From: an uncultured Lachnospiraceae bacterium
GTDB lineage: Bacteria; Bacillota; Clostridia; Lachnospirales; Lachnospiraceae
DNA length: 7,282 bases
Direction: 5' to 3'
Assembly (NCBI GenBank): GCA_945836355.1
Contig: CAMALD010000062.1
Coordinates: 1-7,282 of the forward strand
The notes beneath the pieces are model-generated. The model ran no database searches. It worked only from the letters and a program-made list of their open reading frames with translations, and was not told the DNA's origin. The position numbers were made by a program, and so were the translations under genes. Shown in pieces: positions 1 to 5,523 of this stretch (the stretch's first letter is position 1; every line of letters starts with the position of its first letter).

Positions 1-116
1 AAATACAAATTAACTATTATTATATCAGTATCTCCCCCCGGAAACAAGGTTTTCCACACCTTCTTCATCTTTTTTTCATTTTTTTGCCGAAAAACAAATA
101 TGCGACGTCTTTTGCG
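1..116. other. AT-rich non-coding stretch upstream of the aroF promoter
   Basis: No convincing coding sequence is present on either strand. The stretch is pyrimidine-rich on the plus strand (T tracts around 68-87). A short inverted repeat (GGAAA at 40-44 with TTTCC at 51-55) precedes T-rich sequence but is too weak and too far from the T tracts to be called a terminator. The rest may only be upstream flank of the promoter at 117-145. Confidence 0.5.
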
Positions 117-145
117 TTGACAACCCACCAGATTCGGTATAAAAT
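117..145 (+). promoter_or_regulatory. Sigma-A-type promoter for aroF
   Basis: A perfect -35 hexamer TTGACA (117-122) is followed after exactly 17 nt by the -10 hexamer TAAAAT (140-145), within the longer run TATAAAAT from 138. Transcription should start near 150-153, giving an untranslated leader of about 125 nt before aroF. A second AT-rich -10-like box (TATAAT, 247-252) lies closer to the gene but has no acceptable -35 at 16-18 nt, so this promoter is preferred. Confidence 0.72.
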
Positions 146-166
146 AACTACGATCAAAAGTTATTT
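142..166. promoter_or_regulatory. Operator-like 25-bp dyad over the aroF transcription start
   Basis: AAATAACT (142-149) and AGTTATTT (159-166) are perfect inverted repeats of 8 bp separated by 9 nt. The dyad begins inside the -10 box and spans the expected start site, so a bound protein there would block initiation. Half-site centres are about 17 bp apart, which suits a dimeric helix-turn-helix repressor. A repressor sensing an aromatic amino acid would fit the gene, but the sequence does not identify one. AT-rich inverted repeats can arise by chance. Confidence 0.4.
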
Positions 167-178
167 AACGCGGTAATG

Positions 179-237
179 CTTTTCATTGATGAAGTACCAT
201 TTTGTGTCACTTCAGTGATATTGCTCCAATGCAAAAG
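179..237 (+). promoter_or_regulatory. Possible structured 5' leader of aroF mRNA
   Basis: CTTTTCATTG (179-188) can pair with CAATGCAAAAG (227-237), giving ten base pairs with one bulged C at 232. Inside it TGAAGT (190-195) pairs with ACTTCA (209-214). A competing short hairpin, TCACT/AGTGA (207-211 with 214-218), uses the same bases as the inner stem, so two exclusive folds are possible. No T-box signature, no terminator U-tract and no Shine-Dalgarno sequestration are evident. This is drawn by eye and no riboswitch class is recognised. Confidence 0.28.
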
Positions 238-275
238 TGTGTACGTTATAATACAATACGAAAGGTTGAGAAAAA

Positions 276-1307
276 ATGAGTTTTGAATTTGTAAGACAGG
301 TAATGTCCCCGGAAGAGTTAAAACAGAGGCTTCCGCTCTCCGACTACGCAGTCCGGATAAAGAAAGAACGCGATGAAGAGATTCGTAAGGTTTTCACCGG
401 AGAGTCCGACAAATTTCTTGTCATTATCGGGCCGTGCTCTGCCGATAATGAGGACGCCGTTCTGGATTATTTAAGCCGCCTGACCAAGGTCGCAGACGAG
501 GTGAAGGAGAAGCTTATTGTTATCCCGCGCATCTATACCAACAAGCCGCGCACTACCGGCGAGGGATATAAGGGCATCGTATCCCAGCCGGACCCGGAAA
601 AAAAGCCGGACTTCCAGGAAGGGCTTATGGCAATGCGCCGCATGCATCTTCGTGCGATTGACGAGACCGGGCTTACCGCAGCGGACGAAATGCTCTACCC
701 GGAAAACTGGCTCTATATCGACGATATCCTCTCCTACGTTGCCGTCGGCGCCCGATCGGTCGAGGATCAGCAGCATCGTCTCACCATCAGCGGCATGGAT
801 ATTCCTGCAGGTATGAAAAATCCTACCAGCGGTGCGTTCTCCGTCATGATGAACTCCGTTGTCGCCGCACAGGCAAGCCACACCTTCCTCTACCGCCAGT
901 ATGAGGTCAATACCACCGGAAATCCGCTTGCCCACACCATTCTTCGCGGTGCTACCAACAAGCATAACCAGAACATTGCAAACTATCATTACGAGGATCT
1001 TATGCATGTGCTTGAAATGTATCAGGAGCGTCCTCAGTTAAAGAATCCGGCATGTATCGTCGATGCCAACCATTCAAACTCCAACAAACAATACGCCGAG
1101 CAGCCGCGTATCGTCAAGGAAGTGATTCACAGCCGCCGCATGAACAAGGATCTTCACAGTCTGGTCAAGGGCGTCATGGTGGAAAGCTACATCGAGCCGG
1201 GCTCCCAAAAGGTCGGCGAGCATATCTACGGCAAGTCCATCACCGATCCGTGCATCGGCTGGAATACCACCAGAGAGCTGCTCTTAGAGATGGCTGACAT
1301 TCTTTAA
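276..1307 (+). CDS. aroF: 3-deoxy-7-phosphoheptulonate (DAHP) synthase, class I, AroF/G/H type
   Basis: Condenses phosphoenolpyruvate with erythrose-4-phosphate, the first committed step of the shikimate pathway in the cytosol. The 343-residue length matches the AroFGH subfamily (about 350). The family metal ligands are visible: Cys54 in IIGPCSAD, His266 in DANHSNSNK, Glu303 in GVMVES and Asp324 in SITDPCIGW. The substrate-binding KPRTT motif is at 90-94 and the active-site lysine matches Lys181 in MKNPTSG. The ATG at 276 is preceded by GAAAGG (260-265) with 10 nt spacing. It is the only rightward gene here and appears monocistronic. The N-terminus has the usual allosteric extension, but which aromatic amino acid inhibits it cannot be read from sequence. 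The stop codon overlaps that of the convergent XerD-like gene. Confidence 0.96.
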   Translation: MSFEFVRQVMSPEELKQRLPLSDYAVRIKKERDEEIRKVFTGESDKFLVIIGPCSADNEDAVLDYLSRLTKVADEVKEKLIVIPRIYTNKPRTTGEGYKGIVSQPDPEKKPDFQEGLMAMRRMHLRAIDETGLTAADEMLYPENWLYIDDILSYVAVGARSVEDQQHRLTISGMDIPAGMKNPTSGAFSVMMNSVVAAQASHTFLYRQYEVNTTGNPLAHTILRGATNKHNQNIANYHYEDLMHVLEMYQERPQLKNPACIVDANHSNSNKQYAEQPRIVKEVIHSRRMNKDLHSLVKGVMVESYIEPGSQKVGEHIYGKSITDPCIGWNTTRELLLEMADIL

Positions 1308-2023
1308 TTTTTTCTTCGCAACTGCTGGGGAGTGACATCGGAAATTCCTGCCTCCCGTGCATATTTGCGCACCAGCTTCCAAATAGCCTGCCTGCTGAGG
1401 CAGGCTTCTTTTCTGGAAGGGAATAAATACCCTGTCCGGTTCTTCCTTTCCTCCTGATAACGAACCAGCATTTCCAGCGTTTCCGCTGAAATCTGCACAT
1501 TTCGTTCATGCGTCTCGCGCTTTGCCTTCAGAATTCCTAATTTGAAATTGATATCCTCTGTTTTTAATGTCGCAATTTCACCCGGCTGCAGGCCTTCTCT
1601 GACAATCAGACTCAGAATAACAGCATCCCTTTGCCCCTTTGCCGTTTGAGGCTTCGCTGCCTCCAGCAATTTTTTTCGCTCCTTCGCCTCCACCGTTTCC
1701 CGCTCCTTCGGCATGATTTTTAGGGACTGCAGCTCTTCGGTCGGGTCGCTGCGAATCTCCCCTCTTCGAATCAGAAAATCAAAAAATCCTCTCATGGACG
1801 ACAGCTTTCTTTGGATACTGGAGGGATTCAGCCCCTCCGATTCGAGGTACAGCAAAAAGGAGTTGCAGGTAATCTCATCCACCTTATCCATGCGCTGTAT
1901 CCCGTTTTTTTGGAGAAAGCGCAAAAACTGAAACAAATCCTGCTCATAAGCAGCCAGCGTACCGGTGCTCCGATGCTTTCTCTCCTTTAAGTACTCCAGA
2001 TATTCAACGACATAAACCTCCAT
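1304..2023 (-). CDS. Truncated, catalytically degenerate XerD-like tyrosine recombinase
   Basis: The 239-residue product has a Xer/phage-integrase SAM-like core-binding domain at about 1-90 (EYLEYLKERK, AAYEQDL, SSIQRKLSSMRGFFDFL) and the first part of the catalytic domain at about 110-239. Aligned from memory with XerD, the first catalytic Arg (GLRxxE) is Gln146 in GLQPGEI, the beta-hairpin Lys is Arg169, and the His of HxLR is Gln233 in TPQQLR. Only the second Arg (Arg236) remains. The protein ends three residues later, so the HxxGH box and nucleophilic Tyr are missing; XerD is near 298 residues. It should not cut DNA but may still bind it. I chose ATG 2023 because AGGGGGG (2029-2035) lies 5 nt upstream; a TTG at 2038 would add five residues. 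It begins 25 nt after spoIIM. It is either a decaying xerD or a retained non-catalytic protein, comparable to the short streptococcal XerD-like protein. Confidence 0.85.
   Translation of the reverse strand: MEVYVVEYLEYLKERKHRSTGTLAAYEQDLFQFLRFLQKNGIQRMDKVDEITCNSFLLYLESEGLNPSSIQRKLSSMRGFFDFLIRRGEIRSDPTEELQSLKIMPKERETVEAKERKKLLEAAKPQTAKGQRDAVILSLIVREGLQPGEIATLKTEDINFKLGILKAKRETHERNVQISAETLEMLVRYQEERKNRTGYLFPSRKEACLSRQAIWKLVRKYAREAGISDVTPQQLRRKN
1385..1414 (+). terminator. Rho-independent terminator for aroF, inside the XerD-like gene
   Basis: AGCCTGCC (1385-1392) and GGCAGGCT (1399-1406) form a perfect 8-bp GC-rich stem with the 6-nt loop TGCTGA, followed by the T-rich tail TTCTTTTCT (1406-1414). 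It starts 77 nt after the aroF stop. Only the plus-strand reading has the T tail; on the minus strand the stem is followed by ATTTGG. It therefore fits aroF, although it lies within codons of the opposite-strand XerD-like gene (around residues 205-213). Confidence 0.72.
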
Positions 2024-2028
2024 ATGCA

Positions 2029-2035
2029 CCCCCCT
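2029..2035 (-). promoter_or_regulatory. Shine-Dalgarno site fixing the XerD-like start
   Basis: The minus strand reads AGGGGGG, then TGCAT, then ATG at 2023. The 5-nt spacing supports ATG 2023 over the in-frame TTG at 2038, which overlaps this site. Confidence 0.65.
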
Positions 2036-2048
2036 CAAAGCCTGTAGC

Positions 2049-2684
2049 CTACCCTAAAATCCACTTAAGTATTTTCTGCAGAAACAATGTTCCGATTGTC
2101 GCCTCGACTGTTCCCGCGGCAATGCATAACACCATGATTAGCATAACTCTTTTCCCGTCTAAATGCAACCTAATTTTATTATGTAAACTTATTGGCCGGG
2201 TTTGCGCATCATTTACAAGTTCACTGATTGAATCGTCCGATTTATGCAGCTTCCACGCAATCGAAAAGCAATACAGCCACAGCGGAATGTCAAACAGTGC
2301 CTGCGGGAAATAATACCCCAATACCAGCAGCAGTCCCTTCGCGTGATATGAGCATACAAAGCAAATGAAAAGATACCCTAGGAGCAGTCCCTGACGAAGC
2401 ACCGTCAGGTATAGATACGGCAAATTCAGCCAGGTCATCATGATACACAGAAAAACGAGGATGCCCTTCAGCTTCTCCCAGGTAACATAAAAGAATAAAT
2501 CAAGGGATAATTCCTGCGTCAGCAGAGCCTTTAAATAGGCTTCCTTCTCTTCTGCCGGAGTATCGAGCTCCCACAAATCCATCCCGCGAAACAGGATTCC
2601 GCCGATTGCAAAGCCAAAAAGAAAAAGAACTGAAATCCTTATGACCAGTTCTTTTTCCATTCTGATTTTCCCGTATTTTTTCAT
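2049..2684 (-). CDS. spoIIM: Stage II sporulation protein M (SpoIIM)
   Basis: SpoIIM is a mother-cell membrane protein of the SpoIID-SpoIIM-SpoIIP peptidoglycan-degrading machine that drives septal thinning and forespore engulfment. The 211-residue length agrees with Bacillus SpoIIM (about 214). After a short basic cytoplasmic start there is a first membrane helix (about 12-32), then an extracytoplasmic stretch carrying the acidic segment LDTPAEEKEAYL, several central helices (about 70-140), and a last helix near 180-205. The family-like YYFPQALFDIPLWLY motif follows the third helix, and the C-terminal AAGTVEATIG segment matches the conserved Ala/Glu region. ATG 2684 is chosen because AGGGAGG (2690-2696) lies 5 nt upstream; reading further upstream adds a stretch unlike the family. 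It has its own sigma-E-like promoter and is followed after 25 nt by the XerD-like gene. Confidence 0.9.
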   Translation of the reverse strand: MKKYGKIRMEKELVIRISVLFLFGFAIGGILFRGMDLWELDTPAEEKEAYLKALLTQELSLDLFFYVTWEKLKGILVFLCIMMTWLNLPYLYLTVLRQGLLLGYLFICFVCSYHAKGLLLVLGYYFPQALFDIPLWLYCFSIAWKLHKSDDSISELVNDAQTRPISLHNKIRLHLDGKRVMLIMVLCIAAGTVEATIGTLFLQKILKWILG

Positions 2685-2689
2685 AAGCG

Positions 2690-2696
2690 CCTCCCT
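2690..2696 (-). promoter_or_regulatory. Shine-Dalgarno site fixing the spoIIM start
   Basis: AGGGAGG on the minus strand, 5 nt before ATG 2684. It selects this start over the in-frame ATG at 2699 and the further upstream possibilities. Confidence 0.75.
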
Positions 2697-2719
2697 CATC
2701 CACACACCGGTACATGCCT

Positions 2720-2734
2720 CCGGGAATGTCCCGG
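2720..2734 (-). repeat. GC-rich hairpin in the spoIIM leader
   Basis: CCGGGA (2720-2725) and TCCCGG (2729-2734) are a perfect 6-bp inverted repeat with a 3-nt loop. Neither strand has a following T tract, so it is not a terminator. It would sit at the extreme 5' end of a transcript from the sigma-E-like promoter (start near 2736), where it could stabilise the mRNA, or it could be a processing site in a longer read-through transcript. Confidence 0.5.
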
Positions 2735-2742
2735 CTTGAAAT

Positions 2743-2771
2743 ATTGTATGTGTCAGAAAGCCCATTTATGA
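2743..2771 (-). promoter_or_regulatory. Sigma-E (mother-cell) promoter for spoIIM
   Basis: On the minus strand, TCATAAA (2771-2765) is followed after 14 nt by CATACAAT (2750-2743). The Bacillus sigma-E consensus, from memory, is about KMATAWW, 13-15 nt, CATACAnT, and every consensus position is matched. It lies between the nudF stop codon (2777-2775) and spoIIM, with the expected start near 2736. No sigma-A -35 is at the right distance. spoIIM is a known sigma-E target in Bacillus, so context and motif agree. It would also drive the XerD-like gene. Confidence 0.75.
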
Positions 2772-2774
2772 TTT

Positions 2775-3308
2775 TTAGAGTCCTTTTTTTGTCTTGTATG
2801 CCAGAATTGCGGCATTCGTCTTTGCATCCTGAATCTTCCCGGTCAGGATCATATCTACCAGCTCAGCTAACGGATGTACCTCCACGTTCAAAAATTCATC
2901 CGGGTCAAGATGCTGTTTCGACGGAATCAGTTCCTCGGTATAATAGATGCCGATCAGCTCATTGCAAAATGCAACCGTCGTATAAAGGTCCAGCAGATGC
3001 TCCACCTTTTCGCTCCGATAGCCGGTCTCCTCTTCCAGCTCGCGTGCAGCGGCTGTCTTTTTATCCTCGCCCGCATTTAAGCCACCGGCAGGAATCTCCA
3101 GCGTATAGCGCTCCGGTGCATTGCGGTACTGCCGCACCATGATAATATCACCATTTTCGGTCACCGGAACAATGGCAGCGGCGCCCTTATGCTCAATAAA
3201 ATCCCACACGGTCGTACTGCCGTCAGGGAGCTGCATCGTATCGCTGTAAAACTTTACAATTCTCCCCTCATGCTCCAGTTTTCTTCTAACTCTCTTATAA
3301 TCGCCCAT
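2775..3308 (-). CDS. nudF: ADP-ribose pyrophosphatase-type Nudix hydrolase (NudF family)
   Basis: Predicted to hydrolyse ADP-ribose, and perhaps other nucleoside diphosphate sugars, to AMP and a sugar phosphate in the cytosol, using Mg2+. The 177-residue product has a complete Nudix box at 75-97: Gly75, Glu81, then REL-E-EE-TG-Y with metal-binding Glu at 90, 93 and 94. The segment before it (MVRQYRNAPERYTLEIPAG) and the tail (DAKTNAAILAY) are typical of ADP-ribose pyrophosphatases. ATG 3308 is chosen because GGAGAG (3313-3318) precedes it closely; an upstream GTG at 3335 has no ribosome site. It follows proC by 54 nt. Substrate specificity beyond the ADP-ribose subgroup is inferred. Confidence 0.92.
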   Translation of the reverse strand: MGDYKRVRRKLEHEGRIVKFYSDTMQLPDGSTTVWDFIEHKGAAAIVPVTENGDIIMVRQYRNAPERYTLEIPAGGLNAGEDKKTAAARELEEETGYRSEKVEHLLDLYTTVAFCNELIGIYYTEELIPSKQHLDPDEFLNVEVHPLAELVDMILTGKIQDAKTNAAILAYKTKKGL

Positions 3309-3362
3309 TTTTCTCTCCATTTCCTGCGATTTCACAGCGCAGCACCAACACAGCCTGCGTAA

Positions 3363-4157
3363 CTATTTTTTCTCCATGTCACAAGCCTTTTTGTAGCATG
3401 CATCCGCAGCTTTGATGACCGCGCTGCGCATTCCGTATTCCTCCAAGGCAGCGACCCCCGCAATGGTAGTGCCTCCCGGCGAACAAACCGCGTCCTTTAA
3501 TGCCCCCGGATGCCTGCCGGATTCCAGTAGCATCTTTGCCGAGCCGAGTACAGTCTGCCCTACCAGACGGTATGCCATATCCCTCGGTATGCCATACTGA
3601 ACAACCGCATCCGATAACGCTTCCATAAACATATACACAAATGCCGGCGAACTTCCGTTCGCGCAGATGGCGGCATTCATCAGCTTTTCCGGAATCTCTT
3701 CTATCTTTCCAACGCACAGAAACAGGGTGCGGATTACCTCCTTTTCCACCTCGCTTACCTCATCAGAATAGCTGATACAGGTCATTCCCTCGCCAAGCAT
3801 CGCCGGCGTATTCGGCATGGTACGAACGATTTTGACGGCACCGGTCTCCTTTTTCAGGGCTTCCGTATTGATACCTGCCATGACTGATACCACAATCTTT
3901 TCCTTTGACATAGCAAGCTTGATATCCGGATATACCTCCGCGGCATACTGAGGCTTTACCGCCAGTACAATGACATCCGACTGCATCACCATGTCAAGCA
4001 TGCGCGTTGCATACGCAACGCCCAGTTCCTGCGACAAGGCTTCCTCATGCTCTCTGTGCCTGGAAATAAATGTGACATTTTCCTTGCCAAACGCTTCTAC
4101 CGCGCCCTTTAGCAGCGGATAGCCCATATTTCCTGTTCCGATAAACGCAATTTTCAT
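3363..4157 (-). CDS. proC: Pyrroline-5-carboxylate reductase
   Basis: Reduces 1-pyrroline-5-carboxylate to L-proline with NAD(P)H, the last step of proline synthesis, in the cytosol. The 264-residue length is typical. The N-terminal Rossmann fold shows GTGNMG (7-12) in the nucleotide-binding loop and AVKPQ (66-70). The catalytic helical domain shows RTMPNTPA (112-119), GSSPAF (168-173) and the signature DAVCSPGGTTIAG (222-234). ATG 4157 is preceded by a strong AAGGAGG (4164-4170) at 6 nt. It starts 32 nt after the aminotransferase gene and is probably co-transcribed with it. No key residue is missing. Confidence 0.97.
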   Translation of the reverse strand: MKIAFIGTGNMGYPLLKGAVEAFGKENVTFISRHREHEEALSQELGVAYATRMLDMVMQSDVIVLAVKPQYAAEVYPDIKLAMSKEKIVVSVMAGINTEALKKETGAVKIVRTMPNTPAMLGEGMTCISYSDEVSEVEKEVIRTLFLCVGKIEEIPEKLMNAAICANGSSPAFVYMFMEALSDAVVQYGIPRDMAYRLVGQTVLGSAKMLLESGRHPGALKDAVCSPGGTTIAGVAALEEYGMRSAVIKAADACYKKACDMEKK

Positions 4158-4189
4158 AGTCCGCCTCCTTCGAAGCTTTTCTCAAGCAA

Positions 4190-5386
4190 CTATTGTAATT
4201 CTTCCACAAATTTAGCAATACGATCGATTCCCTTGCCAATCTGCTCCTTTGAGATGGCGTAGGAAAGACGGATGTGATCGTCAAATCCGAAATCTGCACA
4301 CGGAATAACCGCAGTGCTGAAATCATTGATTAAGATCTCCGCGAGACGTCCCACGCTGCCTACCTTCTCACCCTTATATGACATCTCAAGAAGCTCATGC
4401 ACATCGATAAACAGATAGAAAGCCCCCTGCGGCTTTAAGGCAGAGATATGCGGCACCCGGCATATGCGCTCATACATATAGTCCCGGCGCTCCTTAAACT
4501 CTGCCGTCATCGCATCCACAGCATCCTGAGAGCCGTTTAAAGCCTCAATGGTCGCATTCTGCGCAATGGAGTTCGGGTTTGAGGTCTGATGGCTCTGTAC
4601 ACTGCCCATTACCTTAGCAAGCTCTGCGGATGAGCCGGTATAGCCGATACGCCAGCCGGTCATCGCGTAGCTCTTCGATACGCCGGAGCAGGTAATGGTT
4701 CTCTTATAAATCTCCTCGCCAAGAGAAGCTATACTTACAAACTCGCCCTCGTAAACCAGATTTTCATACATTTCATCTGCGACAACATAGATATCCTTCT
4801 CAACAACAACCTTTGCAATCTCCTCCAGCTCTTTTCTGGTGTAGACCATGCCGGTCGGGTTGCTCGGTGTGTTCAAAACCAAAGCCTTGGTCTTTTCGGT
4901 GCAGGCATCCGCAATCTGCTGTGCAGTTACCTTATAGCCCTGCTCCTTGCCGCCGCGGATAAATACCGGCACACCGTCGGACAATTTAACAATCTCCGGA
5001 TAGCTGAGCCAGTAAGGTGTTGGGATGATAACCTCATCTCCCGGATTCAGAATAGCTTCAAATATATTGGTAAGAGAATGCTTTCCACCGTTGCTGACCA
5101 CAATCTGATTCTCCTTGTAGTCCAAATGATTAAAGCGGCGGAATTTATCGGAAATAGCCTTCTTTAATTCCGGCATTCCGGCTGCCGGCGTATACTTGGT
5201 CTGACCGTTCTTAATTGCCTCAACGGCAGCATTACAGATATTCTCAGGAGTATTAAAATCCGGTTCTCCTGCTCCAAAGCCTACAACATCAATTCCCTGT
5301 GCTTTCAATTCCTTTGCCTTTGCGGTAATCGCCAGTGTGGAAGAAGGCTTCACAGCCTGTGCTTTTTTGGATAATGTAAGTGACAT
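4190..5386 (-). CDS. aspB: Class I PLP aspartate aminotransferase (AspB-like, subgroup Ib)
   Basis: Transfers the amino group between aspartate/glutamate and 2-oxo acids; this subgroup can also act on prephenate or aromatic substrates. The 398-residue product closely resembles Bacillus AspB. Visible motifs are STLAITAKAKELKAQG and GFGAGEPDFNTP near the N-terminus, NTPSNPTG (about 172-179) with the cofactor-binding Asn, VADEMYE (about 202-208), the PLP lysine Lys238 in SGVSKSYAMTGWRIGY, and Arg373 in HIRLSYA, which binds the substrate carboxylate. ATG 5386 is preferred: AGGAG (5395-5399) is 8 nt away, whereas an ATG at 5392 would be only 2 nt away. It heads the leftward operon with its own promoter and is followed after 32 nt by proC. 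Exact substrate preference cannot be read from sequence. Confidence 0.95.
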   Translation of the reverse strand: MSLTLSKKAQAVKPSSTLAITAKAKELKAQGIDVVGFGAGEPDFNTPENICNAAVEAIKNGQTKYTPAAGMPELKKAISDKFRRFNHLDYKENQIVVSNGGKHSLTNIFEAILNPGDEVIIPTPYWLSYPEIVKLSDGVPVFIRGGKEQGYKVTAQQIADACTEKTKALVLNTPSNPTGMVYTRKELEEIAKVVVEKDIYVVADEMYENLVYEGEFVSIASLGEEIYKRTITCSGVSKSYAMTGWRIGYTGSSAELAKVMGSVQSHQTSNPNSIAQNATIEALNGSQDAVDAMTAEFKERRDYMYERICRVPHISALKPQGAFYLFIDVHELLEMSYKGEKVGSVGRLAEILINDFSTAVIPCADFGFDDHIRLSYAISKEQIGKGIDRIAKFVEELQ

Positions 5387-5394
5387 ACGCATCT

Positions 5395-5399
5395 CTCCT
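5395..5399 (-). promoter_or_regulatory. Shine-Dalgarno site deciding the aspB start
   Basis: AGGAG on the minus strand is 8 nt from ATG 5386 and only 2 nt from ATG 5392. The second ATG is therefore the more likely start, removing two residues from the longest reading. Confidence 0.65.
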
Positions 5400-5438
5400 A
5401 TAGTTCAGATTGTATACATGTATTAAATGATTCAGCTT

Positions 5439-5467
5439 ATTGTAATATACTTTCTCTCTAATTTCAA
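5439..5467 (-). promoter_or_regulatory. Sigma-A-type promoter for the aspB-proC-nudF operon
   Basis: On the minus strand TTGAAA (5467-5462) is followed after exactly 17 nt by TACAAT (5444-5439). The start should fall near 5432, giving a leader of about 45 nt. Two overlapping palindromes, TGTATACA (5411-5418) and ATACATGTAT (5414-5423), lie just downstream of the start and could be an operator, though both are short. Confidence 0.68.
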
Positions 5468-5523
5468 GCATTTCTTTCCAAAAAATTCACGTCTTAACCA
5501 CTTTCACCACAAAGCAGACTGAA

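Larger units (their letters stand above)
5387..5523. other. Intergenic region between the GGDEF-GH53 gene and aspB
   Basis: This 137-bp gap holds the aspB promoter and ribosome site. A six-T run on the minus strand (5485-5480) lies downstream of the GH53 stop, preceded by a poor, interrupted stem, so termination of the upstream gene here is possible but not demonstrated. No small gene is supported. Confidence 0.5.

Noticed and set aside
40..88. Hairpin plus T-rich stretch as a terminator of an upstream gene
   Set aside because: The stem is only 5 bp and A/T-rich in part, and the T tract is over 10 nt away. No upstream gene is visible in the window.
189..218. Nine-codon leader peptide (MKYHFVSLQ) containing Tyr and Phe upstream of aroF
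   Set aside because: It has no Shine-Dalgarno sequence, only one Tyr and one Phe codon, and no terminator/antiterminator pair follows. A 36-codon frame from 176 is equally unsupported.
247..252. TATAAT box as a second aroF promoter
   Set aside because: No reasonable -35 lies 16-18 nt upstream, and transcription from it would leave only about 16 nt before the ATG. The 117-145 promoter is far better.
471..1007. 178-codon open frame antisense to aroF
   Set aside because: It is a shadow of the aroF codons with no family resemblance and no ribosome site. The other overlapping frames (for example 2714-3142 plus, 3379-3717 minus, 5632-6261 plus, 6645-7013 minus) were rejected for the same reason.
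1243..1258. CCGAT/ATCGG hairpin near the aroF 3' end as a terminator for the leftward operon
   Set aside because: It has a 5-bp stem with no T tract on either strand and lies within conserved aroF codons (ITDPCIGW).
5480..5523. Terminator after the GGDEF-GH53 gene
   Set aside because: The minus strand has a six-T run at 5485-5480, but the preceding stem is two 4-bp pieces with an uneven internal loop and 5 nt separate it from the T run.
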